This document shows, in pieces, positions 22,434 through 35,400 of a stretch of DNA of 64,000 nucleotides. The stretch spans positions 198,024-262,023 of the forward strand of contig MNCI01035176.1 in the NCBI GenBank assembly GCA_015680685.1, given 5' to 3'. The DNA is from Gnetum montanum. Its lineage: Eukaryota; Streptophyta; Gnetopsida; Gnetales; Gnetaceae. Below the pieces are notes generated by a model. That model had not been told where the DNA came from, ran no database searches, and worked only from the letters and a program-made list of their open reading frames with translations. Numbering within the stretch: position 1 is the first letter of the stretch; the number at the start of each line of letters is the position of its first letter. A program made the position numbers and the translations under genes.

Positions 22434-23367
22434 GGAAAGCTACTTCTAGCCTACCTTGTTCAAAGATGCCCATAACTTTGCATAATCTTGTGAAAGATGC
22501 TAGAAAGATGGAGGAATGATGGCCAGAAATGAAGGGCCACAACAATGAATACAAACATTGGAGCCATTTGATATATGGTGAATTGATTTTATGGGACCCG
22601 TAACACCTATGTCAAATGGGAAAGCATGTATAATTGTGACCATGGATTACTATACTAAGTGGGCAGGGGCAATAGTAGTTAAGAGTTGCGTAGCCAAAAC
22701 AACTACCAAGTTTTTTCAACATGATGTGGTGAACAAATTTGAAGTGCCTAGAATGCTTATATTAGATAATGAAATTCATTTTATGAGTGCTACCTTTAAA
22801 AAGATCATGCAATAACTAGGGGTAAACCATAAAATGACTAGACTATATCACCCCCAAGCCAATGGTCAAATAGAGGTTACTAACCATGAAATTACTAGAA
22901 TTTTAATCAGGATAGTTAGTAAGTTTTAGAAGGATTGGAGCACTAAGCTTAACAATGCTCTATGGGCCTATAGGACACCATGGAAATTACCTATTAGATA
23001 TTCACCATACTAGCTAACTTCTAGTAAGCTACCAATGCTCCCCATCTACGTAGAGCTCTGAACTCTAGCTACTACTAACCAAATTGACCTAAATCTGAAT
23101 CTCTTAGAAGATAATAAGCTAGTAGCACTCATGAGCAATGAGGTCCACAAACACTACTCCAAACATAGGCACAATGCATGGATAAGGCAAGTGATGATCC
23201 AACCAAGAGATAAGGTCCTTTATTATAATCCCAATCATGTTTCACAAAAGGCCAAATTTCAAACACTTTGGGAGGGACCATACATTGTCCAAGAAACTTA
23301 TCCATTAGGTTCCTTACACACTCATCATCCATCTAGCCCACATAAGCTCATCCTTGTAAAAATCTAG
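22434..23367 (+). pseudogene. Athila-like integrase remnant (E7)
   Basis: A decayed gypsy integrase on the plus strand. It begins in the zinc finger (FWPTLFKDAHNF-like, then SCERC), followed by PFDIW, stop, IDFMGP with the first catalytic Asp, DYYTKWAGAI, ILDNEIHFMSATF with the second acidic block, LYHPQANGQIEV with the Glu, ALWAYRT, and a C-terminal WEGPYIVQ. The FKDA and NGQ patterns are those of Athila integrases. At least six stops are present. No RT or gag of this element is in the window; its left side was lost or replaced by the sequence before 22,434. Confidence 0.72.
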
Positions 23368-25301
23368 TAGGTCAAACCTTATCACAAATATTTCAATGCT
23401 TTCAAGGAGTCTACCAAATCTGTCCAAACATCCTTATCTTATTCTCTCTTCTAATTGACTTTTCCTAATAATAGTCATGGGGGTGTCCATTTGGACATGT
23501 AGGTACCTTGCTGAGTTTTCATTTTATTTTTACTTTTCTATTTCCTTAATACATTTTTTCCATTCTTTTATACTTTTCAATTTCTTGATAATTTTTTAAT
23601 TCTTTGACATTTTTCATTCTTTGATGATTTTTCATTCTTTTAACATTTTCTATTCTTTTCATCTTTTCCATTCTTAATATCTTTTACAGTTTTTCATACT
23701 TTGTTGTTATTTTCCTAGTACATATTTTTTATTGTTAATAAAACACTAGAAATAAGGCAAGATGTAGTCCAATCAAGTGAAGATGTCCCTATGTTATCAA
23801 GTCATAAGAAACTGATTATTTATACAATGAGACCACAACATCCAACCACTCATTCAATAATAAGAGGTTCTTACCATGGCCATAATGATATTCTTCTCAT
23901 AATAAAACTAAGAATAAACTTGTGACCATTGTGCCTAGACTATAAAGTGAAGAACCAAGTAGGAATGTGAAGGTTGTGACATCAAGGAAATTTGTGGAAT
24001 CTCTTGGATCACTGCTATAAGTTCTATCATGTTGTTAGGGTTGTATTATATCCTTGTAGATATAATGAAAAACAAGAGTAAGAGTACAATATGTGTTGCC
24101 TTACCATGTTACTAGAAAGACATGTTACCCATGTCTAAAGGTAGTTCTCTAGTAAGATTGACATACATACAAATAAACCCATGCATAGAATAAATTTCTA
24201 GAGGTTCCATTGGAAAGAAATGTTACCCATGCCTAAAGGTAGCCAACTTCTCAAAAATTTTAAAAATAAAATAATAAAAAAGTGCAATGAATAAACTCCT
24301 TCATTGGACAATACGCTAAGTGTTAATACTCTTTGCAACTATGGTAGTCTTATGGTTGTGAAACTAAGAGATAAAACAATGCAATGTCACTGGAACGTGA
24401 CTTGGACTTGGTTTCAATCTTGGACATAAGAGCTAATGGTTGCCTTAACCACTAATAAATGTAAGGATTCATTATGCCTATGGTAAGATACCTCACCTCT
24501 CAATTTCAGTAATCCTTTCTATAGTCCATTTCACCTCACTATATATCTAATCATAACTTCTGGAGTTGAAAAACATAGCATGATTTTCTCAACCTAGTGA
24601 TACTAACATATATGTTTTGCTAGAGAGATATGATTTACATTAAAATCCTTAAATGCCTAAGGACACTTTTAGGCATGGTTATACAAGGGCACTAAGGACT
24701 TGAGCCTACTTTAGGGAGGACCCACTTGTATAACTCTTGTATTTCATACTTGGCAAGCAATTCCACATCATCTTATGCCTTCCAAAAGTAGTTAAATGTC
24801 AATAAATACGTCTCATGAAATAATCCATCCATACAACAAATATTCCTTACCCATCTCTCATCCAACTTGTATACCAGTAATCAACTTTCATAACATGGAA
24901 TTCCTTCTTTATGAATTCGAAACATTTAATTTCTACACTATGAGCATCTTAGCTATTCTAATGCCCTCTAGAAATTCTTACCATCTTCCTACCATTTATT
25001 TTAACTCATTTCTCCATTAGAAAATTGAAAATTTTTGAGGTAACATCATTGATACAATGTATGAGGCCCTTATACGTAGTTGATTCGATGTCGTATCAAC
25101 AATGTCACATGATAAAAACTCTACATATAGCCATAGGGAGTTACAAAAAATTTTCTTTCTTGTCATTTACCTTAAGAGGATATTTTTCTTTTCTTCTTTT
25201 GAGCTCTAACATCCTAATTTCCACAAGCCATAAATTTGCCCTTGTAACTCTGATTTCTAAAATTCTTACATCCTATTGATCACAGAGCACTCAACTTAGT
25301 C

Positions 25302-25505
25302 ATGGGAGGTAACATCGAAGAAAATCTTAGTCAAATTTTGGGTCTAGAAGATAGTATAAGGGTAAGTAAGATAAAATATAAAGGATACTATTATGCATTT
25401 AGTACATTCAAGCCAAATGATTTAATAAACTCTCCTAATAAACCATTCCAACCAATTCTAAGATATTCTAAAAGGATAATCAATGTGAGAGGTTATGCAA
25501 ACTAA
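25302..25505 (+). CDS. Hypothetical 67-residue frame
   Basis: Short frame starting MGGNIEENLSQ and ending IINVRGYAN. It has a protein-like composition but no family I recognise. It stands in AT-rich sequence between the Athila-like remnant and the E3 LTR, so it may be a fragment of an older element or chance. Confidence 0.2.
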   Translation: MGGNIEENLSQILGLEDSIRVSKIKYKGYYYAFSTFKPNDLINSPNKPFQPILRYSKRIINVRGYAN

Positions 25506-25776
25506 GGACATCATATCTAAGAGGTTTTCTTTTTGAAAATTTCTCTAACTCTGTAATCATAATATAATAAATACTTGATGTAACTAAGGGTATGATCAAG
25601 GTAAAAAACTATTTTAAAATGATATGAACATTCTAATAATATTAAACCCTTATGTATTGTAGATAGCCTAAAAAGGATACCAAAAGGAGGACCCTCACAG
25701 CTAGTAAGCAAAAGACCAAGAGGCCAAGGAAGAGATCACACTAGAGAAAAAACTCCATTAGTAGAACATGTAAAGT

Positions 25777-26160
25777 AAGAAGCTCAATCCTTCAACATTC
25801 ACTAGCAAATTCTTATCATCAAGTGAAGAGTGGTACTTAGGGGAAACCCTTCAATTCTTGCAGAATAAACAAGTTGATGCCCAAGTTAAGATCAAAAGAA
25901 CTTATATGTCATATTTAGTAGAGGCAATAGCCAAAGCCCTAAATTTACTAGATGAAGGGGCTAACATCAAGAAAATATCAACATCATATGATACTAATAT
26001 GAAGACATTATGACTACACAAAGCCTATGGAAATGAAGATAAAGAATATAGTGAGTTGACTATAGAAGAGAAAATATATTTTAAGATTGATACTTATCAT
26101 CTATTCCCAACAAAGTGGCTCAATAGAATATCTACCCCAAAATTCAAAGGCATGCTTGCT
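25777..26160 (+). pseudogene. Unrecognised coding remnant
   Basis: One frame stays open for about 128 codons with a single stop. It reads protein-like throughout: SSSEEWYLGETLQFLQ, YMSYLVEAIAKALNLL, then after the stop YSELTIEEKIYFKID and FPTKWLNRIS. It does not match gag, pol or the aORF of the window. It ends where the composition switches at the presumed E3 LTR start. It could be the end of an older transposon gene or of a host gene interrupted here. Confidence 0.35.
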
Positions 26161-26169
26161 TCACCAAGT

Positions 26170-27743
26170 CTTTGCAATTCACACAGCGTTACGGCAGTTC
26201 TTTAGGAGATGGATGCTCTGATGTTCAGAGTGTCCAGTTCGGAAAGTTTTCTACCCCAGGTGTCAACAGGTGAAACAAACTCTCCAGCTTGCCCACCTGA
26301 GTAGTTCATCCAGTCAACAACACACTTAGGAGTGGTGCGTGGAATTGTTGGCGGTGCTAAGAACGCACAAAACGCTTCAGCAAGTTTTCTAAGTCAAGGA
26401 GTTTTGCTACTCTATATAGCATAGCAGACTTCAAAAGACGTTTGCAGAAGAGAAGTGCTACACTATGCTATGCTACGCAGTGTAGCACAACGTAGCAAAA
26501 GCTAGATGGTCAATCCCCTCACCCAACTTCAAGTCCTTCAGCAATGTCTCCTTCCGTCAGAAAATGGTGAACTTGGCAAAAGTAGGTCATGTTTGCTACT
26601 ACACTAAGCTCAGCTACATGGCACAGCAAGGCATAGCAATTCTGCAAAAGTGATAGAAGGCATCTCAAAGGGTGGGATCAGCAAGTTTGCAAGCTTCGTA
26701 GTGCAAAAGGCAAATTTTGCAAATTGGCGATGTTTTTTGCGACTAAGGACAGCTGCTACACTATGATACGCTACGTAGCATAGCAAAAATGCAACAAATA
26801 GTCAACGTGCTTCAAAGGTTTCCAATACATGCAGTAGGACACCGCAAATTTTTTTCTTCAAACTGGCGGCTATGCTACGCTATGTAGCATAGCACAGCGT
26901 AACAAGATGCTACGCCACACCAAACATGCTACGCTACAAAGCATAGCAAAGCGTGGTGAGTAGTTACGCTACATCAATGCACTCCACCTAATCACACCAT
27001 TGCTCTGACAGCACAATTACAGCATGGTAGGCTTGTAATTACTACATGGTAGACTCACCCAACAGTCATGCAGGCACGTGTAGCATAGACAGGTCAGCAT
27101 AAGCCTAGGGCACATGGTGTCCAAACCGCATCTTTCGTGCACCCTCGGTTCTATAAATACCCTAATGAGCAATGCTCGAGAGGGCCCTGGTCCATTTTCT
27201 TGGTAATTTGGTCGGCTATCAATTTTTTTGGCTGACAAACAAAAAAAAAGTTAGCACTACAACCTTGAGCATTGTAAGCTTTCCGTTTGACATTGTAAAC
27301 AGTTAGCACTCTCAGTTGGCATTTTTTTCAGCTCTTTTCTATCACCTTGGTAGTACTTCGCATTGTTAATGATAGAGTCCATGTTCAAGCACACAGCCGT
27401 CTTGCTCTACACGTCTTGGTTACTCTCAGAATATCTACACCTTTCAGCACTGTGCAACCGATTGTATCCATCTTGACAGAGCGAAGTCGTAGCTTCAAAG
27501 CGGTGCACTTTTCTAACTACATTTTACTTTGTGTCCTGCTGATTATTGCATCTTACACTATTTTCCGTCCCTTTTACATTTAAGCATTACTTCGCACTAT
27601 TAGTTTCATTTTCAAATTATCTAGTTGCAAAAGGTTATATTAACACCAACTAAGTCCATGTCTGATCGACTTGACCATTCAGGGTATCCCTTTTTTGTCC
27701 CATCCAGCACGGCCCTCCCACGGAAACGAAGTCAAGATTGTCA
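26170..27743 (+). mobile_element. 5' LTR of E3 (boundaries approximate)
   Basis: Starts where the sequence turns from AT-rich to GC-richer and ends, by proposal, at GATTGTCA (27,743) before a possible primer site. U3 (26,400-26,960) is packed with palindrome-like words such as GCTACGCTATGTAGC. The TATA box is at 27,152-27,159. The distance from TATA to the proposed end is about 585 bases, close to the 570-690 of the other LTRs. The 3' LTR is absent because E3 is cut at 39,960, so neither edge can be confirmed. Confidence 0.5.
27152..27159 (+). promoter_or_regulatory. LTR TATA box, E3
   Basis: TATAAATA followed by CCCTAATGAGC, mirror of the TATAAATACC blocks in the minus-strand LTRs. It supports transcription of E3 to the right. 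Confidence 0.6.
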
Positions 27744-27744
27744 A

Positions 27745-28193
27745 TGGTCGATAGCCCCTCGGTATTTTTGGTGGCTTTTCTACATGTCACGGTAGTCTTG
27801 TAAGCCTTTTGCACCTTGATACGCATTAGCGTAAACTTGACACCTATCTGTGGTTGTTTATGCTTCGTGCAGTGTAGATCGGTCGCCTCGATGGTTCCTT
27901 GGGAACCCTACAAGACATAAAGCCTCTGATTTCTAGTTGACTTGCATTTTTCACAATAGTCTTACACATGTTCTATACTCTATCATGCACTAGCGTAAAC
28001 ATGACACCCTTTTGCAGTTGTTTACGCATCGTGTGGTATAGATCGGTCACCTCGACAATTCCTCAGGAGCCCAACAAGACATAACGTCCTTTTTGATTAC
28101 TTGCCAACTTCTTTGATCCTCTCGTTCGCAAAACTATTTAGCTTTCTAATTTCTTTGTTTTTTCCATTTGCAAAACTACCTAGCTTAGTAACA
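27745..28193 (+). repeat. E3 leader with a roughly 165-bp tandem duplication
   Basis: A possible primer site TGGTCGATAGCCCC follows GATTGTCAA; it is not the tRNA-Asn type and I cannot assign its tRNA. Two diverged copies of one block follow (about 27,775-27,930 and 27,945-28,093), sharing GCGTAAAC, GTAGATCGGTC, CCTCG and AAGACATAA. The gag ATG at 28,194 comes about 100 bases later. Confidence 0.5.
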
Positions 28194-31090
28194 ATGACTT
28201 CTGCAACTACTGCTGCTAACACCTTCAACGTTGAGGTTCCCATCATAGTTCAAGGCATCACTGGTGCCGAACAACCACTGAACCCAATTCTGGAAACATA
28301 TCAATCCCTCAGGATCAAAAATCAAGGACCTGAGGGCTTGGCCCAGCAACATGAGTGCTACAACTTCCTCTATGCAAAGGTTCAAGAAAACCTACCTTTG
28401 GATGTACATGAGTTTGAAGGAAAACATAGCTTCGAGTTCGCTTACTTTGACAGGAAGGAGTTTGTTCCCACTCCTGGCATTTCCATACCTTTGACACAAG
28501 AAAATCAAAGGCTTCTAGACTAGCTAATCTAGTTGGTTAGGCTTAGGGAGCAATAGGACATAGCATCTAACTAGGATGATGCCTTCTAGGATGAATAGGA
28601 GGAACTCGATTCCCAATCCGATGAGGGAGACCAAACCAACCCCATTCCTGTCCCTCCTACCCAATCCTTCTGGGCCAATCTGTTGTCTGTCACCACTCCC
28701 TTTATGATCACACCTATGCTCCCACAGCCTACAATCACAACTACAATGGGTAGTCATGTCACCTTCTAGGCGTATCAATGCCCTTATTCCCCTGTTTCAT
28801 TTGCAGCAACTATGCCTCCGCAAACTGTTCATTAGCCCATTCATATATCGCATCACACACCGATCATGGCTACCCTACCATATACTCATACTATACCTAC
28901 TTCACAATCATACGCAACTTCCATTTCAATTCCTACATTCACATCAGTTCCACCCACCGTGGCAGGCCCGAGCCCATCCCCATGGTGGACCCCATTCACT
29001 TCTTTGCCTATTCCACAACCATCGCAGATGTCTCATTATGTTCACCCTTAGACCTACCAAACCCTTCAAATGGTACAACCCAACACAGGGCTATGTTCTG
29101 TTCCGCCGATGACACAAATGGTCTATTCGGCAACTCAAACTGTGGCTACTACTCCAACAGCACAACTTGCTAGGTGGTGGACAACCCAAGTAGCACCGTT
29201 CGCCGGGGCTTCCCCAATGGTACTGCCGATGGGTCATGCTGCCACCCCTACCATTCCATAGATGGGAGCTACCTCGGCAATTCCCCAACCATCCACACCA
29301 TCGCAAGGTTTGGACCAAGTGTTCCAACTTATCCAAACTCTCACCAAGGAAATAAAATGTCTCAAAGTTGTTGGCTCTGACACGGTACAAGTCATGGACT
29401 TTTACCAGGATGACCCCATCAACCCTACAATCCCTGCTCTGACATTATCCCCAGGGATGTTCCTCCCCCACTTCATAAAGTATGATGGGGAGGGAGATCC
29501 TAATGAACATCTTGTCACCTTTAGATCTGAATCCCTCCTGTTGCAACAATGGCCACACATGATTATTCATGTCTTTACTATGTCCCTAGCTGGGAAAGCC
29601 CTAGATTGATATCGCGCACTACCACGCTCATTCATTTCAACTCTAGCGGAGCTTCTGACCCAGTTCATGACTCACTTCAAGTATAACTTGAAGGCAAAAA
29701 CCATGTTGGACTAGTTGATGAGCGTGAAGAAGGATCCTCTGGAACCAGTCCAGAAGTTCATCCAGCATTGGAGCGTAACCCTTAACAAAATCCATGAGCC
29801 CATAGCAGAGGCCCACTTGTTGGTCATCTTTAAGGGTGCAGTGAGTGACTTTATCAAGTCTAAACTGTACTACCTCGTCCCTCGCACTCTTAGTCAAGCC
29901 TTTGCTCATACTAAGAGTATACAAGATGTGGCCGAGGCAAGCAAAGACCCGACCTACATTGCCTACAAAAACACCACCACAAAGAAGGACAAAGGTAAGG
30001 CATCAACAACCATAGTGGCCACTGTGGTGACCAAGGCCAAGCCAAAACCTAGTAACAATGGTAACAAGAACAATAGAAAATAGGCCGTACCCACAGTTAA
30101 CCCCATGCCCAAGCAGGTTAATCTGCCGAAACCTCTAGTACTTGCACCTAAGACATCTGGACAACCCAAACCAAACTTTGAGTGTAAAGATCGCTCCAAG
30201 TACACCCCACTGCCTCTCAAGCCTTCGGAACTTCTAAAGCAACTATTGGTAGCAGGGCACATCCAACATAAGCAAATGTCAAAAGAAGGAATCAGGAGAC
30301 ATCAATGCTATTGCAAGCTCCTTAGGAACCCCTCTTTGGCCTTGCCCAATGAGCCCCCAGTTCCTAATGGTTTCAGGCTAGACAGGTTTTGTGACTATCA
30401 CCAACAGTGTGGTCACAACACAGATTACTATCTGGTGTTGCAGGATGACATCCAGAGATTAATCGATCAGGGAAAACTGGTATTGGACGAAAGCAACCCA
30501 GTACACCCTGAGAACCAATCTATGCATGTCTACACAGACCCCCTCAATGCCAACAATGTCGGTTACATCATCAATGCCATCAGTATTGACAGTGATCCTG
30601 GGCCACCCCAGTAGCCATTCATAGTCCGTGTGCCTCAGCGTAGTGCACCAACACCACCAACGGCTAGTTGAAGCTCGCAATAGTTGTTTGTCCTGAGAGT
30701 CCCTCCACGGGCATCCACCCCCATGCCACCTATTAGCAAAGCCACGCGACTCCGCCCACTAACATTGTTAGCTCCATTTATCATCAGGGGGTCGATCCAT
30801 TCGACAGCCCCCGCCCCGCACAAGATAGCTGAACAACCTTATCATCCTAAAAAATGGGAAGTGTGTTTTGTAGGTGAGACATCAAGAGGAAGCACCGCCC
30901 AAGGTATTCCCAAGCCTACATCTCCACCCTCTTCATCTACGCCCTCATCACCAAAGAGGAACGTCGCTATAACTGTATAGTTCATGTCGCCCTACCAAAA
31001 AGGGTCTGAACCCAGATCCGAAATTGCCCCTCCTTGGGAAATTCATCTTCTGGGATGAATAGAAGAAGAGGAAAGCATTAAACAAGGGGG
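28194..31090 (+). pseudogene. Tat/Ogre-type gag, copy E3
   Basis: Gag on the plus strand starting MTSATTAANTFNVEV at 28,194, in frame with a longer open start at 28,101. In order: N-terminal block ending SIPLTQENQRLL, Pro/Ser/Thr-rich middle with many stops, coiled segment LIQTLTKEIKCLKVVGSD, the gag core (GEGDPNEHLVTF, SLAGKALD, MTHFKYNLK, VQKFIQHW), Lys-rich stretch, zinc-knuckle-like FCDYHQQCGHNTDYY with the last Cys changed, and a Pro-rich linker. Almost all pieces remain in one frame, so stops rather than frameshifts dominate. It is clearly homologous to E1 and E2 gag although the LTR differs much more. Confidence 0.85.
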
Positions 31091-32015
31091 AGGCCAAGAC
31101 CTCTTGGATTCCCTCACTCAGGTCAAGCAAGCTCTAAAATACAAAAACACTACACTAAGCTTGTACAACCTAATCATGACATCTATCCCACACCGTGAGG
31201 CTCTGATCAGCATGTTGATAGTGATTCTAGTCAACAAAGACATGCCAATGGAAGAGGAAGTGATCCACTCGGTCATGCTCCCCTCTGCACCTACAAAACC
31301 AGAACCATCTCAACTGACTTTCAACAATGACGCCATTAGGAAAGATCCCGAAAGGGGTCAGGTGACTACGGCACCTCTATTCATCACAATTTGGGTCAGC
31401 CAACACTGGATCCGAAGGGTACATATTGATGATGGGGCGGCCATGAACATCATTCCCTTCCCTATTATGGATAAGTTAGGCTTGGTTGACCAAATCAAAC
31501 CCACAGCCACATCATGCCTGAGGTCGTTCAATGGGGCACGCATCCTGGTGAAAGGCACAGTCTACATAGACTTCATGGTAGGGGACCAGTTCCCCACAAA
31601 CGCGATGTTCATCATGGTCGAAGAAATGCCCAGGTTTAACCTAATCCTAGGGAGGTCATGGTTAGCACAACTTAGGGCTTTCTCTTCGTCCATTCATCAG
31701 GAAATCCACCTACCATACGCAGGCAGGGAGGTGGTGATCCATGGTGATGAAGTAGCAGCATAAGCAATCAATAACATAGACATGGAGTAGGGCTCAGAGG
31801 TCATAACCTTTAAGAATGAAGTGCCTGCTTATGCACACATTAACCATCCAGTGGGAGAATCAGCTCAACAAGCCGGTTACCAAAACGAGAGTGCGTGGGT
31901 TGAGTTGCCCTTCCAAGTGGGGGACAATGATGTGAACGAGGGCCTTGGAAAAACACCTTGGCCTTACGTTCTACTCAACCCACGATGGGTCAAGAAGCAA
32001 CTACGCATAGCATAG
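31091..32015 (+). pseudogene. Retropepsin (PRO) end of gag-pro, copy E3
   Basis: The longest open stretch of E3 (219 codons, 31,104-31,763). Active site IDDGAAMNIIPFPIMDKLGL, then FNGARILVKGTV, DQFPTN, FNLILGRSWLAQLR and HQEIHLPYAG. A stop after DEVAA separates the tail, which ends RWVKKQLRIA and TAG at 32,013-32,015. No GT donor common to the copies is visible at this end, and the frame ends with a stop right before the hairpin array. Confidence 0.83.
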
Positions 32016-32104
32016 AAACCCCACTGCTTCCTGCCCAGTTGCCATCCTTTGTACATTCATCACCTTGTGCTTTGTTAACATACCATCCTTTTGGCATGCC
32101 TACA

Positions 32105-32275
32105 CAGTGGCCTGAAAGGGCCTAAAACTATGCTACGCTATGGCCCGAAATGGCCTAAAACTAGCTATGGCCCGAAATGACCTAAAACTAGCCATGGCCC
32201 GAAACGACCTAAAACTAGCAAGAGCCCGAAATGGCCAAAAACTAGCAATGGCCCGAAATGGCCTAAAACTAGCAC
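32105..32275 (-). repeat. Hairpin-unit array at the PRO/aORF junction, E3
   Basis: Five to six units of about 30 bp, the most regular array of the window. On the minus strand each reads GCTAGTTTTAGGCCATTTCG then GGCC. Variants change GGCC to GGTC in one arm. Orientation follows the antisense gene, not gag. Confidence 0.75.
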
Positions 32276-32446
32276 ATGAAAGCATGAAAATTTTACACCA
32301 AAATGTAGCATGTAGACAATGCACAAGTTAATGTAGAGTCAATTTCTTTTCCAAAATTCTCTTCTTTATTCAAAAATTTTGCCTATTAGACAATGTTTGC
32401 AAAACATTTTACAAAAATTCGAAACTTTAAAAAAAATCCCATGTTG

Positions 32447-35400
32447 TCATGGGTTGTCCTTGTTCACATCATCTTCACCATTCATTTCTGCATCATTTCC
32501 TTTTGCATCACCTTCCCCTGCGTTGTCCTCTGCCGATTCTTCATTCCTTTCCTCTGCAAGCCCTCTACCCTCATCTAGAGCCTGCATCATAGAAATGAAG
32601 TAGTCAGCTAAAGCAATGAACGCAAGCTACAATAGAGCATAAGCATTAATACAATAGAAAAAAACTAACCTGAGAAGGGCCTGCATCCGTCTCGAATGAT
32701 ATCCAGTCTAAACCAAGCTCGAGGCGGCGCCAGACCTCCTCTGTCGTGATGTCCATCCAATGCCTGTTACTTGGTTCAGTGTCCGCAGCAGCTCTCTCCA
32801 TTTTAGGGGTTGTCCACCTTGGTGGTCCTGGAGAAAAGGAGACAGTTGTGGTCTCTCCTGTGGAAAGGTCAACTTTCCAGTCAAGAGATTTTGTAACCTT
32901 TACCTACTCTTTGAACTTGGCATAGGTCTTAGAAGCATCAATGGCATTTACAAATGCTTTATACATAAACGCCTCCACAATAGTGTCCCTGTATAGTTTA
33001 CGAGTGGTGGCATGTTCCAGCTTATACATATGTTTATGGTTTTTCTGGGACTTCCCCCATTCGTAAACCTTGGCATTGAAATCTTTCAAATCCTAACAAT
33101 TCTAGGCTAACAAGTCCATTTGCATCTGCTGTTCTATTATGTCGTGGGTGGCTTCAATGTTCTAATGTGCGACTATCCAAAATCTGACATAATCTATCAC
33201 AGTCATGTGCCAGTCCTCATTATTAGTATCATGGGCTAGGAGGAATTCGTTCCTCGACTTGAGATCCTCCACCTCGGTGCTCAAGTCGGCCTCCTTTTGC
33301 TCAACTCTTTGGACCCATTTCCACAGGTCCTTGTTGACGTGCTTATACTCCCACAAGGAGCATGTCAAGTGCAAAGTACATTTGCAAGCCTCATCATATG
33401 CGCAACGAGACACCTCAGTCACTTCAGGTGGGAATGTAGGCACAACACCAACTTTCAAAGGATGTGCCAAGTCCCATTTGAGCCGAGAGGCTGCCATGAT
33501 AGAAAGAGCGTAGCAATCACATTAGCATAACAAGATTAGCAAGCTCAAGAGATTCTAGCATAGCAACATGAGAGCATCTAACACTACTACTTACCCACAT
33601 CAAGGTCCACCTGCTAAAGGTGGCTGATCATGTCATCGATGATTCCCTGCATGAATGTAAACTTATCAGGGATCTTGGCCCATGGTTCCACATGAGTCAG
33701 AGGGGGTCCTGCTACATCAATAGTGGTACCTGTTATATAACTAAACATATCAGCAATGGACGAAATGGGGTATGACAAGGCAGATACATTGCCAAACTCA
33801 CCAGCATCCGATTGCAGTCTCCCTTCTTACTGATGTAAGACAATGACAGTAGCCTTGGTAGAAGTCCCTACCAAGTCTGTACGGGCCTCTTCTTCATCCG
33901 GTGGTGCTTTTCCTTTTGAGAGACTAGCATATTTTTTATTCAAAGGAGACTCTTCTTCATCTTCAAAAACTCCCTCCTCATTAGTAGGAGGATTCTGCCC
34001 GATAACGAGAGCCCCTACCTTAGCGGTAGGAGCTTCTTTCTTCTTCACCGAGGCCCTTTCTTCCGAGACTGGGGCCTCCGTGTCTTTATTCATCACCCCC
34101 TTCTTAGGGGTTGACACCTCTTCATTGCCTTCTTCTTCTTCTTCTTCTTCCTCTACCAGTCAAGAAGCATGTTTTCATTAGTCCAAAATAAGTTAGCTTA
34201 AAGCATGTGCTACACTATGCTATGCCACCTAGCGTAGCATAGCGTAGTAGACAATAACAAAGTAGACATTGAAAAATAGCATTTACCAATGGGGGGTTGC
34301 ATCCTCTACAACTTAAGCTGCAGTTTCTGCCCCTCCTCTTCCTCCATGCGAAGGTTTTCCTTAGCTGAAGAAGGCCTCTTCCACTACAACTTTTTTGCCG
34401 CAGTCTCGGCTATGAGATGTTCCCCCTACGACATGCTACTGGCTACAGTAGGGGACATCTCTCCTATGCTATCTTGGCCACAAAAGCTGCGAGCTGCCTG
34501 ATCCTTAGTCATTACAAAGAACGACACTCTAATTATTTCTAGGGGATCTTGGGCATGGGTGGTCCAGAGGATCTAGCGGATCCATGGTCTGGAAATCTGG
34601 TTGTGATTTCGCATGACCCAAGCTCCATTCTCGTGAACCACCAGAAACTCTGCAAAATGCTTCAGAAAGGCTATGTAAAAGGCATAATGTGTATTGGAAC
34701 GGGACTCTGATTTCTTATGGAGCCCCAAGATTTAGGTCTATAAGCCTTTACATAGAAACCTAGCCCAGTTGTAATGGGACCCCTCTTCCATGACCTCATG
34801 CATTATCCAAGCTTGCTCAATCCCTAGGACCTTTCCTTGGGAAAGTAGCTGGGGAAATGCGTGAGCACAGAAGACAAGGTAAATATCCATGGTGGGTTCT
34901 TCTTTAAGCTTCTCCATGGGAAGCCCATTTCACTCCTTAGCAATCCCTAACCACTCCTAAATTTCCTTCTTCTAAAGGGTCAGCTCCTTCTTGCCCTTCG
35001 ACCCTATGAGGATGCCATCAGCAGGGACACCGAAGAGGTCCGCGAATAGTTGTTCATTGATTTCAATGATCACCCACACTCCCTGTATGCACATGCAGAA
35101 GTAGCCCACCTTGTCAGAAAAGGAGTCAATCAGGGAGAGCATCTCGATGGCAAGAACACTCGGATTCGGGGCCAGGAATAGATCCATAAGCCCAACCTTT
35201 TGGATATTTTGGACTAAGGAGTCTAAAGCCGCACCATTTATCTAGCGTTGGCTCATATCTACTTCTCCATACTTGAAGTAGATGTTTGCCTCCTATGTCT
35301 CGATGGTTACCACCATCACCTCCTGAGGCTTCTTCACCCCTATAACAGTTTTCACAAGAAAATTTTAGCATAAAAATGTAGAAAATACAAAGATTGCAAA

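Larger units (their letters stand above)
23478..26160. other. Candidate polypurine tract, LTR start and unassigned AT-rich sequence
   Basis: About 100 bases after the Athila-like integrase frame, a short ATGGGGGTG tract is followed by TGTCCATTTGG at 23,484, which could be a polypurine tract and the start of a 3' LTR. No second LTR is available to set its end. 23,500-23,720 is rich in TTTTCATTCTTT runs. From there to 25,300 I see no gene. The right end changes abruptly in composition near 26,170. Confidence 0.35.

Noticed and set aside
24796-25279. Two open frames of 74 and 84 codons
   Set aside because: Low-complexity Ile/Ser/Leu-rich composition typical of AT-rich noncoding DNA, with no motif or homology.
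20511-27743. tRNA genes suggested by the primer sites
   Set aside because: Only the 3' 17-19 bases of tRNA-Asn are present, next to LTR ends; there is no cloverleaf.
28185-29390. Minus-strand frames opposite E3 gag
   Set aside because: They are out of step with the conserved gag frame and not repeated in E1 or E2.
32133-32331. Repetitive frames of about 63 codons on both strands
   Set aside because: They are translations of the hairpin-unit array, whose unit length is nearly a multiple of three. No start context or conservation supports coding.
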